Of a DNA stretch of 24,667 nucleotides, positions 7,489 through 15,647 are shown piece by piece. Origin of the DNA: a virus. How positions within the stretch are numbered: position 1 is the first letter of the stretch; each line of letters begins with the position of its first letter. Made by a program: the position numbers and the translations under genes. Below the pieces are notes generated by a model that worked only from the letters and a program-made list of their open reading frames with translations, was not told the DNA's origin and did not search any database. Location of the stretch: positions 1 through 24,667 of IMG/VR virus record IMGVR_UViG_3300021960_000481. One strand, given 5' to 3'.

Positions 7489-7702
7489 CTTCTTGTAGTT
7501 TTTTACAAACAGAGTTTGCATGATTAATTATTGATGCACAAAGACTCGCATGAAATGGATGAGTCTTTAACGCTTCTCTAATCTTAGTAACAGGCTTTCC
7601 CCCATAGTCTATGACTACCATATTGTTTTTATTTAAACCAATCTTAAGTTCAAATAGTATTCCTGTATGTTTTAGTATCTCATCTTCTTTATTTTCTGTC
7701 AT
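7460..7702 (-). CDS. hypothetical protein, 80 residues
   Basis: A good AAGGAG site seven bases upstream supports the ATG at 7702, which lies inside the end of the preceding gene (14-base overlap). The sequence is mixed alpha/beta with no membrane segment; MVVIDYGGKPVTKIREALKTHPFHASLCASIINHA and a Lys/Gln helical end are its features. No family recognised. It belongs to a run of six short genes at the downstream end of the replication operon. Confidence 0.7.
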   Translation of the reverse strand: MTENKEDEILKHTGILFELKIGLNKNNMVVIDYGGKPVTKIREALKTHPFHASLCASIINHANSVCKKLQEDVKQIIQKI

Positions 7703-7895
7703 TGCTTTCTCCTTGTTTCACAAACTCTGCACTAATTCTAGGATCCAACGGACTTAACGAAGATAATTTACTCATGATATTAACTACTTCTCCGTATGGT
7801 CTAGTCATTAAATACCTCATAATATCCATTAGTTGTTCTGATGTTATCAGATATGTTTTCCCATTAACTTCTTGTTGTTTTTTTTCTTTACTCAT
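7689..7895 (-). CDS. hypothetical protein, 68 residues
   Basis: AGGGGA precedes the ATG by about five bases. The basic N terminus (MSKEKKQQ) is followed by KTYLITSEQLMDIMRYLMTRPYGEV, probably helical, and a polar C terminus. Soluble, with no cysteines. Unknown family. It overlaps the downstream gene by 14 bases. Confidence 0.7.
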   Translation of the reverse strand: MSKEKKQQEVNGKTYLITSEQLMDIMRYLMTRPYGEVVNIMSKLSSLSPLDPRISAEFVKQGESNDRK

Positions 7896-7905
7896 TGTTC
7901 CCCTC

Positions 7906-8118
7906 TTATTTATCAGTAAAATATTTATTGAGGGTTTGTATACTTTCTTCTGCTGAAGATATTTTATTTACCAGTTTATCCAACTCATCAATGAACTGTG
8001 GATGCTCACCAATACCAACAGCTGAATTAAGATAAACAAGTGCACTAGCATACGCATCTGCTATCTGTGCCTCGTATTTTTTTCTTAACGCATCTAACAT
8101 CAGTAACTTTGTATCCAT
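7906..8118 (-). CDS. hypothetical helical protein, 70 residues
   Basis: The ATG overlaps the preceding stop as TAATG and has AGAGGA upstream. The sequence is predicted mostly helical (LMLDALRKKYEAQIADAYASALVYL; FIDELDKLVNKISSAEESIQTLNKYF), like a small coiled-coil protein. No recognised family or catalytic residues. Confidence 0.7.
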   Translation of the reverse strand: MDTKLLMLDALRKKYEAQIADAYASALVYLNSAVGIGEHPQFIDELDKLVNKISSAEESIQTLNKYFTDK

Positions 8119-8306
8119 TAGTATCCTCTGTATTCATAAAATGTTTTTTCTATATAGTCTTCATCTAACAGGTAAGGATTACTACCATTTTTAAAATCAT
8201 GTAGTTCCCTTAGTTCATTAATAGTTTGAGATAATGTTTTATTTTCTTGTAAACATCCACAAACTAAATCTATAACTTCTATAAATGCTTGCTTTACTCT
8301 TGCCAT
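8118..8306 (-). CDS. hypothetical protein, 62 residues
   Basis: Strong AAGGAG eight bases before the ATG, within the end of the DUF3310 gene. Contains FIEVIDLVCGCLQENKTLSQTINELRELH, a helix with a CxC pair, and an acidic aromatic end (DEDYIEKTFYEYRGY). Unknown. Coupled to the next gene by TAATG. Confidence 0.7.
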   Translation of the reverse strand: MARVKQAFIEVIDLVCGCLQENKTLSQTINELRELHDFKNGSNPYLLDEDYIEKTFYEYRGY

Positions 8307-8599
8307 ATTTCAATCTCCTTTATTAATTTATCTAAATACCAACTTGCTTTTTTTAAATCCTGTAAAGGATTACCTTTAAATTTAAACCTCCCAACATACT
8401 TAATTATATTGCCCTTAAGGTATCCGACAAACTCATCATTAGTCATATAATCTTTTATGACTTCAATAGTTTCTCTGTTACCTTGTTTATAATGATTAGG
8501 ATGATTTACAGGATCATCATGATCAATAGTATAATTATCTTCTGATTCAAGAATATACTTATTTCCATTATAAATAATTTCTTTTTTAACGTCTGCCAT
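8294..8599 (-). CDS. DUF3310 family protein (T7 gp1.7-like, possible nucleotide kinase)
   Basis: 101 residues from the ATG at 8599, which has AGGAGA five bases upstream; an earlier in-frame ATG at 8626 lacks one. Residues 31 on read DPVNHPNHYKQG, then EVIKDYM, FVGYLKGNIIKYVGRF and GNPLQDLKKASWYLDKLI. This is the full signature of the DUF3310 family. From memory this family includes phage T7 gp1.7, an unusual nucleoside monophosphate kinase acting on dGMP and dTMP; whether this shorter member is active is unknown. Its place with replication genes fits a role in nucleotide supply. It overlaps the phosphoesterase gene by 14 bases. Confidence 0.9.
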   Translation of the reverse strand: MADVKKEIIYNGNKYILESEDNYTIDHDDPVNHPNHYKQGNRETIEVIKDYMTNDEFVGYLKGNIIKYVGRFKFKGNPLQDLKKASWYLDKLIKEIEIWQE

Positions 8600-9329
8600 A
8601 TTCTCTCCTAATAGTTTTAATATCAATAGTCTCTATATTATAGTTACCATCTTTAACTCCTCTTTTAACTACTAACCCACTCCACCATAGATGCTGAGTA
8701 TCTCTAGCAAAATGTTCTGGATGACTTAAATAACATCCTGCAGATAGCCCATGAATCTTTTTACCATTAGGTAAAGTAGATATAGCATAATCTAATAAAT
8801 GACTATGGCCTACTGTAGCAGAAACTTTGTGTTTTGTCAAGAGAGTTCTGCCAATATTTTCACCAGATATAGCTGACCCCATAATACCAGATGGGAAGTG
8901 ATGTGCATAATAAATACCATCAACAACTTTAAATTGTTTATATGGTATTTCTTGCCAACCATATTTCTTAAATTGTAAATCAGATATTTTCATAGTGCCA
9001 TCTAACTCTGGATTTTCTTCTACAAATCTATCTATTCTATCCTCATGATTACCATGTAGCATTATCTTTTTAAGTTTATGTTTTCCTAAACCTTTATTAA
9101 ACAAATGCAATGCTTCATGCGAATGCTCCATATCTTTCTGGTATCTTCTACCTTCAAAAGATTTCTTACCTCTGTCATATGTAGACAGAGAATCCATACT
9201 ACAAAAGTCACCCATGCATATTACATGTGTCGCTTTTATATCTGCGGCTAGTCTACCTGCCCACAGAAATCTATCATTGCTTGCTTTGGGTGTGCAATGC
9301 GGATCACCCATTACTAAATGTGTTGCCAT
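8586..9329 (-). CDS. calcineurin-like metallophosphoesterase
   Basis: 247 residues. The five-block metallophosphoesterase signature is present: GDPHC at 8-12 (DxH), MGDFCS at 40-45 (GDxx), LHGNHEDR at 91-98 (GNHE/D), AHHFP near 142, and GHSHLL near 174 (GHxH). These residues would bind two divalent metals for phosphate ester hydrolysis. Relatives in phages may act on nucleic acid ends, cyclic nucleotides or nucleotides; the substrate cannot be read here. AAGGAG lies eight bases before the ATG, which overlaps the preceding stop (TAATG). Length is typical for a single-domain enzyme. Confidence 0.93.
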   Translation of the reverse strand: MATHLVMGDPHCTPKASNDRFLWAGRLAADIKATHVICMGDFCSMDSLSTYDRGKKSFEGRRYQKDMEHSHEALHLFNKGLGKHKLKKIMLHGNHEDRIDRFVEENPELDGTMKISDLQFKKYGWQEIPYKQFKVVDGIYYAHHFPSGIMGSAISGENIGRTLLTKHKVSATVGHSHLLDYAISTLPNGKKIHGLSAGCYLSHPEHFARDTQHLWWSGLVVKRGVKDGNYNIETIDIKTIRREYGRR

Positions 9330-9664
9330 TAGTTTAACTCCTTTTCACGTTTGGCTTTTAACCATTCTATAAAATCAATAACATTATCTTCTTCGTCAAA
9401 CTCTGCTACTGCATTCATGCTTAGGTTAGATCTTTCGGGGTTTTTTTTATCTGCGGCAAATCCTTTTAATCCATAAACAAAAATAGATTGTGGATCTTGA
9501 GTTGCCATTTTTATCATGCCTCTAGCTATAGTAGAACATAATTCGTATTGCTCAGTGGTCATTTGAGATTTGCTATCCATCATAATACCACATGTAAATC
9601 CTTTTTCCCATGGGGAAATTAAAACTTTTATGCAATTCTTAAACGTATCTTTTTTCTTAGTCAT
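9329..9664 (-). CDS. hypothetical protein, 111 residues
   Basis: AAAGG precedes the ATG. Soluble, with two cysteines near the N terminus, a helical middle (TTEQYELCSTIARGMIKMATQDP) and an acidic stretch FDEEDNVIDFIEWLKAKREKE at the end. I recall similar unnamed proteins beside phosphoesterase or replication genes in marine phages, without function. Stop coupled to the phosphoesterase start. Confidence 0.75.
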   Translation of the reverse strand: MTKKKDTFKNCIKVLISPWEKGFTCGIMMDSKSQMTTEQYELCSTIARGMIKMATQDPQSIFVYGLKGFAADKKNPERSNLSMNAVAEFDEEDNVIDFIEWLKAKREKELN

Positions 9665-9839
9665 GCCAATACCTTTTTACGTTATCATTATTGTACTCTA
9701 ATACTTTGTGTTCGAATCCCCTTTTCATACTTTTTTTACCAAAGTACTCTGCTTTTTTCTCGTCATCAAACACAGTATTATTAAATAATCTATACTCATT
9801 ATCTTTTTTATTCTTAAACACTACAAAATACAAATGCAT
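9657..9839 (-). CDS. hypothetical protein, 60 residues
   Basis: Short alpha/beta protein (MHLYFVVFKNKKDNEYRLFNNTVFDDEKKAEYFGKK) with the look of a small WGR-like or ferredoxin-like fold, though nothing diagnostic. No strong ribosome site is visible. It overlaps the next gene by eight bases and lies 38 bases after the nuclease gene. Confidence 0.6.
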   Translation of the reverse strand: MHLYFVVFKNKKDNEYRLFNNTVFDDEKKAEYFGKKSMKRGFEHKVLEYNNDNVKRYWHD

Positions 9840-9877
9840 ATTAACACAGAGAGTAAGTAGAAAATAGACCCCTCAAA

Positions 9878-10777
9878 CTATTCCCCATTACTCTCCATGT
9901 CATCCTTCTTAGGATTGGTTACAGAAGTATACCAAACCCATTTAGGATTCTTTCCCTTGGATTGCTGTTGCGGTAAGTGTTGCAATCCATCTCCCCAACA
10001 TGGCACTTTGTATGGACAAAACGAACATACAGTGCCTAGCGTTCTGTTGCCTGTTGGTTTACCTCTGAAAGTTTCGGCTATGTCATCGAAACATTTCTGG
10101 AATTCTGTTTTATTTTTTAATGCGGTGTAATTATCTGCTGCAATTTTAATGTATTTATTCTTATGTTCATCTTGGAAATCTGGTGCTTCGCATACAGTCC
10201 ATTCACCTGTAGACTTATTGATAGCTATCCAACCACCGAAAGGCTTTCCCATACCTTCTGCGTAGAGAAAACCTTGCGATGCATAACCAAAGGAATCATT
10301 ATTAACTACTTCATTAAAGCCCCCCTTCTCACCAAACTTATGCTCAAAGGAATACGGTGACGCACTCTTAATATCCCAAATCTTGTTATCAATCTCAACA
10401 TCCAATCTTCCAGACATAGAGTCTTCTTTAAATTTATACTTAACTTCTTTTTGTTCACTATCAATTTTAACTCCTGCAGATTTTAAAACAAATATAGCTA
10501 AGGCCTCTATCAAATCTCCAAATGTATTTCTCATTTTATTATTATAAGGTTGTCCATCACCTTTAATACCTTTTGATTCCATTTGTAGTTGACAGAGTGG
10601 CCTACCTATATTCGACATTCTAGGTTCAAAACTATCCCTACGCTTTTCTGAGAACTGTCTACGCAAGGCACTTTTACATGCCTCGCCAAACTCCTCAACT
10701 AAATTCTCAGAAATAGCGACAGGATTGCTAGATACTTTATCAAGATATATTTTTACTTTATCTAGTATTGTATTCAT
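9878..10777 (-). CDS. Cas4/RecB-like PD-(D/E)XK nuclease with probable Fe-S cluster
   Basis: 299 residues. Nuclease motifs: E91 in GDLIEALAIF, D126 in SGRLDVEID, D135-I-K137 in WDIKSAS, and the QxxxY of motif IV at Q168/Y172 (YASQGFLY). Four cysteines are placed as in Cas4 and AddB type enzymes: C62 upstream of the core and C251, C254, C260 in CSFCPYKVPC near the end, expected to hold a 4Fe-4S cluster. It probably degrades host DNA or processes replication and recombination intermediates, the place held by gp6 or gp3 in T7-like phages. It starts by TAATG overlap with the acidic-tailed protein gene. There is no adjacent cas1/cas2 or CRISPR array, so it is not an adaptation gene. Confidence 0.9.
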   Translation of the reverse strand: MNTILDKVKIYLDKVSSNPVAISENLVEEFGEACKSALRRQFSEKRRDSFEPRMSNIGRPLCQLQMESKGIKGDGQPYNNKMRNTFGDLIEALAIFVLKSAGVKIDSEQKEVKYKFKEDSMSGRLDVEIDNKIWDIKSASPYSFEHKFGEKGGFNEVVNNDSFGYASQGFLYAEGMGKPFGGWIAINKSTGEWTVCEAPDFQDEHKNKYIKIAADNYTALKNKTEFQKCFDDIAETFRGKPTGNRTLGTVCSFCPYKVPCWGDGLQHLPQQQSKGKNPKWVWYTSVTNPKKDDMESNGE

Positions 10778-11634
10778 TAAGATGCCAATACTTCCTCTGG
10801 AAGTTTATCGTCCATCTCTTCCACAATTTTAGCGTCTTCACCATCTTGATCATTCGGTTTCTTTGATCTAGAATTTTTGTAAGCTGTAAGAACTTCATCG
10901 TTTTCTTTCTTAACAGCCTGTTGAAACACAGTTAGAGTGTCGCTATCTTCTTTTGTAAACTGCAATTCAGTACCAGACTTAGAGTCTAGTACAGGTACAT
11001 AAAAAGTATTACCACCTTTTTTCTGTCTTTCAGTATCAATAGATAACACTTGTTTAAGCATAACTTTACCACTATCTTTTAGTCTTTTGATAGCATTACT
11101 TACAGGTAAAAATGCTGTACCAGATACTCTGTACAATGTGGGTAGATTTTCTACCTTGTGCTTTTCACCATTAGATAAGACCCCATCAAAACTAACTAGA
11201 CCATACACTAATCTATAACATCTGATAGTTCTCTGTATCATTTGCTGATCTGGTGTAAGTGAGTCTCTGTCTTTGTACGGGACTTTACCACAATTAACTC
11301 CACCTAACATATCAATTGCTTCATCTTTGTGAGATGAAAAGATAACTGATCTGTTAACATATTCTGCTTTATCAGTATCATAATGCATGTATTGCATACC
11401 ACTAATAAATGGTCTGAAGTTAACTGGTTTACCATAAGCAACTTTACCTACAGTAGTATCAAACACAGAAAAATAACCAACTGGTATTTGATTACCATCG
11501 TCATCTTCTGGGCTTCTATTAATAGATAATCTAGGAATGCCATCACTACTAGATGTACCATCGTCTTGACCTATAGCTTTCATTATTTGCTCATCGGTCA
11601 TTTGGTTTATATTTATAAGTTCATTGTCTGACAT
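10777..11634 (-). CDS. possible phage ssDNA-binding protein (inferred)
   Basis: 285 residues behind an ideal ribosome site (AAGGAGGTG) and its own strong promoter at 11659-11687, so it is probably abundant. The central part is beta-rich (YFSVFDTTVGKVAYGKPVNF; TLYRVSGTAFLPVSNAI; NTFYVPVLDSKSG). The C terminus is acidic (DQDGEDAKIVEEMDDKLPEE), as in many phage SSBs. It lies between polymerase and nuclease genes, where T7-like phages keep their SSB. No conserved motif confirms this, and it ends LAS rather than in a terminal aromatic. The role is an inference from context, abundance signals and tail charge. Confidence 0.6.
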   Translation of the reverse strand: MSDNELININQMTDEQIMKAIGQDDGTSSSDGIPRLSINRSPEDDDGNQIPVGYFSVFDTTVGKVAYGKPVNFRPFISGMQYMHYDTDKAEYVNRSVIFSSHKDEAIDMLGGVNCGKVPYKDRDSLTPDQQMIQRTIRCYRLVYGLVSFDGVLSNGEKHKVENLPTLYRVSGTAFLPVSNAIKRLKDSGKVMLKQVLSIDTERQKKGGNTFYVPVLDSKSGTELQFTKEDSDTLTVFQQAVKKENDEVLTAYKNSRSKKPNDQDGEDAKIVEEMDDKLPEEVLAS

Positions 11635-11658
11635 TGAACACCTCCTTGTAAAAATTAA

Positions 11659-11687
11659 TGTATATCATATTTTATAGTAAATGTCAA
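11659..11687 (-). promoter_or_regulatory. sigma70-type promoter P(11.7) for the acidic-tailed protein gene
   Basis: Minus strand: -35 TTGACA (11687-11682), 17-nt spacer, -10 TATACA (11664-11659) preceded by TGA, an extended -10. The start would fall near 11652, a short distance before the AAGGAGGTG ribosome site. Confidence 0.75.
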
Positions 11688-11690
11688 GTA

Positions 11691-11789
11691 CTATTTTTTA
11701 TTTTTTTTCTTGTATGGTGGGTACACTAAGTCGCATACCCAAAAGAAAATAACAACTGCTAAGCAGGCAGATAGAAATATATCTAACAT
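11691..11789 (-). CDS. 32-residue membrane peptide
   Basis: GAGGAG eight bases before the ATG. Residues 3-24 (DIFLSACLAVVIFFWVCDLV) form one transmembrane segment; the C terminus is YPPYKKKNKK. It starts inside the end of the preceding gene (7-base overlap) and its stop lies just upstream of the promoter for the next gene. Function unknown. Confidence 0.65.
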   Translation of the reverse strand: MLDIFLSACLAVVIFFWVCDLVYPPYKKKNKK

Positions 11790-11992
11790 AAGCGTGTCTC
11801 CTCATCGGTTTGTATTACTTTGAATCCATCATACTCAGCATATTGCTTCCATGATGAATAGTCTTCATGATCTTTATTTAAATACAAAGTATCATAAGTT
11901 CCTTCGAAACTATTTACAAAGGCTTGATACTCATCGTAGACAGTAATGTCTGAATCATCATATTCATCTAAAGTTTCTAATGCCTCAATCAT
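11783..11992 (-). CDS. acidic hypothetical protein, 69 residues
   Basis: The start at 11992 is chosen because GGAGG lies six bases upstream and it follows the preceding stop directly; an earlier in-frame ATG at 12052 would overlap that gene by 59 bases. The protein is acidic and aromatic (ALETLDEYDDSDITVYDEYQAFV; DHEDYSSWKQYAEYDGF). Its DNA-mimic-like charge is notable, but no function can be assigned. Confidence 0.7.
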   Translation of the reverse strand: MIEALETLDEYDDSDITVYDEYQAFVNSFEGTYDTLYLNKDHEDYSSWKQYAEYDGFKVIQTDEETRLC

Positions 11993-11993
11993 A

Positions 11994-12200
11994 TTAGTCC
12001 TCCAATTTATAGGCTTTCGATTGTTCAAATAAAAAGTATTCGTATCCGTCATGCTCTTTATTTGCAGTCATCAACTCTGCGTATGCATTTGCACTATGCC
12101 TGTTAATGAATTGTTTTTCAAATATAAATTTATCTGAGTGATCAAACTTACCCATGATTATATATTTTCTAGTTTTATCTTCAGTATTATTTAAACTCAT
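11994..12200 (-). CDS. hypothetical protein, 68 residues
   Basis: The ATG overlaps the DNA polymerase stop as ATGA, and GGAGG lies upstream inside the polymerase gene. Small alpha/beta protein (KYIIMGKFDHSDKFIFEKQFINRHSANAYAELM). Unknown. A strong promoter motif in the polymerase 3' end (12230-12258) may add transcription of this gene and those downstream. Confidence 0.7.
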   Translation of the reverse strand: MSLNNTEDKTRKYIIMGKFDHSDKFIFEKQFINRHSANAYAELMTANKEHDGYEYFLFEQSKAYKLED

Positions 12201-14251
12201 ATGGTTATTACCTCCTTCATATCTAACCAGTTATATCCTATTTTTGTTTCTGTGTCAAGTGGAACATTGAAATCTATATTATAATATTCTTTCAATGAAT
12301 CAATAACACTACTTGTGCCCTGCTTGAATATTTTACCCATCACACTTTCTTCACCAGGATAAACATCAGCTACGATAGAATCGTGAACTGTATTTACGAG
12401 TAAACTTTTTACTTTCTGTTCCCTCATTAGATTGTGAATATTTATACACGCTAATGGAACAATATCTGCTGTTGCAAAACCTTGCACAGGATAATTTTTT
12501 ATTTGTGTACCATAACTAGAACCACCCCAAGGCATACGCTGAGCATATGGAAATGAGTATTGCCTACCTGTAGGTATTTGTATACATTTAAATTTAATAG
12601 CATGTGTTTGTAATTTATCATGCCATGCTTTTATGCCTTTATACTTTTCTAAAAACTTACGATAGTATTTCTTCTCGTCTTCAGTACCTGTTACACCCCC
12701 ATACAAAGGTTTAAATGTATGTGCTTTAGCATCTTGCCTTGATACTCCAATAATGTCTGCAGTGTATTGGTGCACATCAATATTATTTTTTATATCTTCC
12801 ATACCTTGTTTATCTTGTGCCATAAACACTGCAGTTCTAAATTCAAGCTGAGAGAAATCTATCTCCAATATTTTACCATTAGAGAATCTTGACTTAACAA
12901 CTTGCCTAATAGGAAATGTTTTTCCTCTAGGTTGATTCTGAAAATTAGGATCACGACTTGATAGTCTACCTGTTGCAGTTACTGCCTGCATAAATTTAGG
13001 ATGTAGCATACCTTGATCATCTGTGTGATCTTTAATACCAGAAATAAAAGTAGATAGATAAGTATCTATTGCATTGTATCTTACAATAGCATCTAAAAAT
13101 TCTCTAAGTTCTCCCTCAGATTCTGCTGAAAGTTTAGATAGAGTTACTTTATCTGTTCTAAATCCAGACTCTGATATATCATATACACTTCTAGGAACTT
13201 GATTAAACCCTGCAAGTTTAGCCATCTTGTGATATATAAATCCATCACCATCACAGTCAGAACATTTAGTATAATTTTTATATGGACTGCCATCTTTTTT
13301 TATTCTTTTAGTTACACCTTTACCATCACAAGGTATACATTTGCTTGCACTTGTTTTATATACAGGTGCAGTATTGTTTTTAACTAGAGATCTAAATTGA
13401 TTTAATGAAAACTGTGGTCTGCGTTTGTTTTTACCTGTTGATTTATCTACACCAACATTAAATATTTTGGCCCAATTATTTTTGTCTAAAGGTTTTTTAG
13501 AATAGATTAACCATGATAATTGTTCTGGACTAGATAAATTTATTTCTGTATCACCCATTTTATTATAGACAATCTTGCCTATCTTCTGCCTTAGATATTC
13601 TTTTTCTGCAGTGTACTCTGCATTTACTTTTTCTAAAACATTTAGATCAACATAGATACCATTACGTTCCATGTCAGATAATACAACTAAAAACTCACCC
13701 ATCATCTTAGCAGTCTTGACTAAATCTTTATTAGCAGGAAGTTTAAAGTCTTGCATCTGAGACTCAAATAATCTCTTGGTAATTGTTACATCATTTCTAC
13801 CATACTCCTCAACAAGATCAGCAGGTATGTTATCAAAAGATATACCACGATCCATGTATTCTTTTATACGATCATCCTTCATGCCTATCTTCCTGCGTTG
13901 GCAACACATTTGCAATGTCAAAGATTTTCTAACACCTTTGTTAAGTATATATTCACCTATCATAGTATCATAGACTTTACCAGTGTATTTAAAACCTGCC
14001 TCTAATAACCACATCAAATCAAATTTAAGATTGTGCCCTATCAATAAAGTAGTTTGGTCTAGCCTCTCTTGTATACTATCATAACATCCTTCACTAACTT
14101 TTTCAGAATGATAAGTGAAATAATATTCGCTACCAAACTTTGATTCTAACCCAACACTTACCAGTTTATTATCTGGGTGAAATGGTGATGGATCAAATCC
14201 ATTGTTTTTATTTTTTTGATATGTTGTTTCTACGTCAACTACTGTAATCAT
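12197..14251 (-). CDS. polA: family A DNA polymerase with proofreading domain and DnaJ-type zinc-finger insert
   Basis: 684 residues. The DEDDy 3'-5' exonuclease is intact: DVET (D6, E8), GHNLKFD (N74, D78), YGRND (Y150, D154). Polymerase motifs: A, IDFSQLEFR (D465, E470); B, RQDAKAHTFKPLYG (R505, K509, F513, Y517); C, VHDS (H623, D624), where Ser replaces the usual Glu of HDE. TATGRLSS and PNFQNQP also match. Between them, C305-x2-C308-DGKG and C330-x2-C333-DGDG form the DnaJ-like zinc module, recalled as distinctive of HMO-2011-type phages. Residue F513 corresponds to E. coli Pol I Phe762. This is the replicative polymerase. ATGA overlaps link it to the helicase before and the small gene after. 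Confidence 0.97.
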   Translation of the reverse strand: MITVVDVETTYQKNKNNGFDPSPFHPDNKLVSVGLESKFGSEYYFTYHSEKVSEGCYDSIQERLDQTTLLIGHNLKFDLMWLLEAGFKYTGKVYDTMIGEYILNKGVRKSLTLQMCCQRRKIGMKDDRIKEYMDRGISFDNIPADLVEEYGRNDVTITKRLFESQMQDFKLPANKDLVKTAKMMGEFLVVLSDMERNGIYVDLNVLEKVNAEYTAEKEYLRQKIGKIVYNKMGDTEINLSSPEQLSWLIYSKKPLDKNNWAKIFNVGVDKSTGKNKRRPQFSLNQFRSLVKNNTAPVYKTSASKCIPCDGKGVTKRIKKDGSPYKNYTKCSDCDGDGFIYHKMAKLAGFNQVPRSVYDISESGFRTDKVTLSKLSAESEGELREFLDAIVRYNAIDTYLSTFISGIKDHTDDQGMLHPKFMQAVTATGRLSSRDPNFQNQPRGKTFPIRQVVKSRFSNGKILEIDFSQLEFRTAVFMAQDKQGMEDIKNNIDVHQYTADIIGVSRQDAKAHTFKPLYGGVTGTEDEKKYYRKFLEKYKGIKAWHDKLQTHAIKFKCIQIPTGRQYSFPYAQRMPWGGSSYGTQIKNYPVQGFATADIVPLACINIHNLMREQKVKSLLVNTVHDSIVADVYPGEESVMGKIFKQGTSSVIDSLKEYYNIDFNVPLDTETKIGYNWLDMKEVITI
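12230..12258 (-). promoter_or_regulatory. sigma70-type promoter inside the polymerase 3' end
   Basis: Minus strand: -35 TTGACA (12258-12253), 17-nt spacer, -10 TATAAC (12235-12230). It lies within the last codons of the polymerase gene and would serve the two small genes downstream. The match is as good as the intergenic promoters, but overlap with coding sequence lowers confidence. Confidence 0.55.
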
Positions 14252-15462
14252 ACATCGTACCTACTTATCTCTCTATAAATTCTAGCATCAATAATTCCAT
14301 GATACCCATTTATTTTATTTTTAGAAATACATAATGATCTATCCATGTTCTCTTGACCATTTGTATCTGGTGCTTTACCTACACCAATAATTAAATCAGC
14401 CTCAGCTGCTTTACCAGTCCTAGAGTTTTCCATCATATTAAAATCCATATGTCTTTTATTATGTGCATCATTTGATGCTTGCGATATTGCAATGATAGCA
14501 CACTTTCTACGTTTTGCAATCTCTCTGGCACTAGTATATATTGCTCTGAGTTTTTCATCTGACCTTGCGTATATACCAGAAATATTTACTTTGTCAAGTT
14601 GATCAATGACAATAATATCTGGTTTATGTTTTTCACAATGCGAATCTATATCGTCCATTGTCCAATCAACAGTATCATAAAGTTGTATATTCTCTTTTAT
14701 TAAATCCCATTTACCATTTGCAATCTCTATGTTCTCAACTATTTCTTCTCTTGTCATTCCTGTATAACAGGATATGGCTCTCATCTGAGTTCTAACTGCA
14801 GGCTCTTCATTTATAAACGCATGAACTTTAGCACCTTGCTCAGCAAACCCATCTGGTGATGACACTAGACTAACCCAAAAAGCAGTCTTACCTGTCTCTG
14901 GTCTAGCAAACACAATCATTAAATTACCATCACCAATACCACCAACCTCGTCTCTAAGTGTAGATATACTGAACTTCCATTTAGTAGTATCAACTAACTG
15001 ATTCATAACTTCTCCAATATTATTGGATACAGATTGTACTTTCTCATCTGGGGTATTTGTCTTATGCTTTTCAATTATAGAAATAATATCATTAAAGTTT
15101 GCAGGCTTACCATTAAATATTTCTGTGGCTTCAACTGCTATCTTCTGTGCAGTCTCCCTTTCTACAAGAACTTTCATAATGTCTTTTGCTATCTCGTTAG
15201 ATGGTTCTTGTATATCTTTTAAGTCTTCAATTAATTCATTGAATTTTATTTTTGCTGCCCTAGTTAATGCAGGATTATACATCGTAGTATGCAATCCATA
15301 TAACTCATCTACTTTTATTGACTCCTCATACTCTGAGTGTGCTCGTTTGATTGTGTCAAACAAAGAACCCAAGTCACCCTCAAATACACTGCTTGATACT
15401 GAGCCTTTGTATTGGTCGTAAAAAGATTTATCTAACATCTTTTTTAGTATCTGCTTTTCCAT
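14248..15462 (-). CDS. DnaB/gp4-type RecA-fold replicative helicase
   Basis: 404 residues from ATG at 15462, which has GGGAG five bases upstream; an ATG at 15477 (five residues longer) overlaps the previous stop as TAATG and is possible. Residues 1-150 are helical. The ATPase core has Walker A ARPETGKT (186-193, Ala in place of the first Gly), Walker B DIIVIDQLD (282-290) and a sensor-like AIIAISQAS (322-330). C-terminal KNKINGYHGIIDARIYRE resembles the DnaB R-finger and end region. It would unwind DNA at the fork with the separate primase encoded just upstream, in contrast to the fused T7 gp4. Confidence 0.9.
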   Translation of the reverse strand: MEKQILKKMLDKSFYDQYKGSVSSSVFEGDLGSLFDTIKRAHSEYEESIKVDELYGLHTTMYNPALTRAAKIKFNELIEDLKDIQEPSNEIAKDIMKVLVERETAQKIAVEATEIFNGKPANFNDIISIIEKHKTNTPDEKVQSVSNNIGEVMNQLVDTTKWKFSISTLRDEVGGIGDGNLMIVFARPETGKTAFWVSLVSSPDGFAEQGAKVHAFINEEPAVRTQMRAISCYTGMTREEIVENIEIANGKWDLIKENIQLYDTVDWTMDDIDSHCEKHKPDIIVIDQLDKVNISGIYARSDEKLRAIYTSAREIAKRRKCAIIAISQASNDAHNKRHMDFNMMENSRTGKAAEADLIIGVGKAPDTNGQENMDRSLCISKNKINGYHGIIDARIYREISRYDV

Positions 15463-15476
15463 CGTGTCTCCCTTCA

Positions 15477-15647
15477 TTATCTTCTGTTGATTGCTTTTTG
15501 TACTTTTAGTTCGTTCTCTAGTATAACTGTAATTGTGTCAAGTTTGCTCTGATCTCTTTGGTTCCACTCTGCTTTGTTTATATCTATAATATCATACTTC
15601 CAGTTAGTCCAACTTTCAAGTATCTCTTTCATCATTTCTTCAGTCAT
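15477..15647 (-). CDS. 56-residue protein between primase and helicase
   Basis: AAGGAG about eight bases before ATG. It begins MTEEMMKEILESWTNWKYD and ends VQKAINRR, mostly helical and charged. It overlaps the primase 3' end by eight bases, and its TAA abuts the upstream helicase ATG as TAATG. Position suggests a small replication accessory, for example a helicase loader or primase partner, but this is only an inference. Confidence 0.7.
   Translation of the reverse strand: MTEEMMKEILESWTNWKYDIIDINKAEWNQRDQSKLDTITVILENELKVQKAINRR

Noticed and set aside
9701-9725. GTTCGAATCCCC on the plus strand, like a tRNA T-arm
   Set aside because: No matching 5' stem, anticodon arm or acceptor stem is present, and it lies inside a plausible minus-strand gene.
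9878-10777. Cas4-like nuclease as sign of a CRISPR locus
   Set aside because: No cas1, cas2 or repeat array; such nucleases are common in phage replication modules.
14570-14597. TTGACA-16-TATATA on the minus strand inside the helicase gene
   Set aside because: Good hexamers, but the spacing differs from the other promoters and it is mid-gene between conserved motifs, so chance is likely.
15525-15540. CTTGACAC inside the 56-residue gene
   Set aside because: The nearest TATACT is only ten bases away and nothing fits at 16-18 bases.
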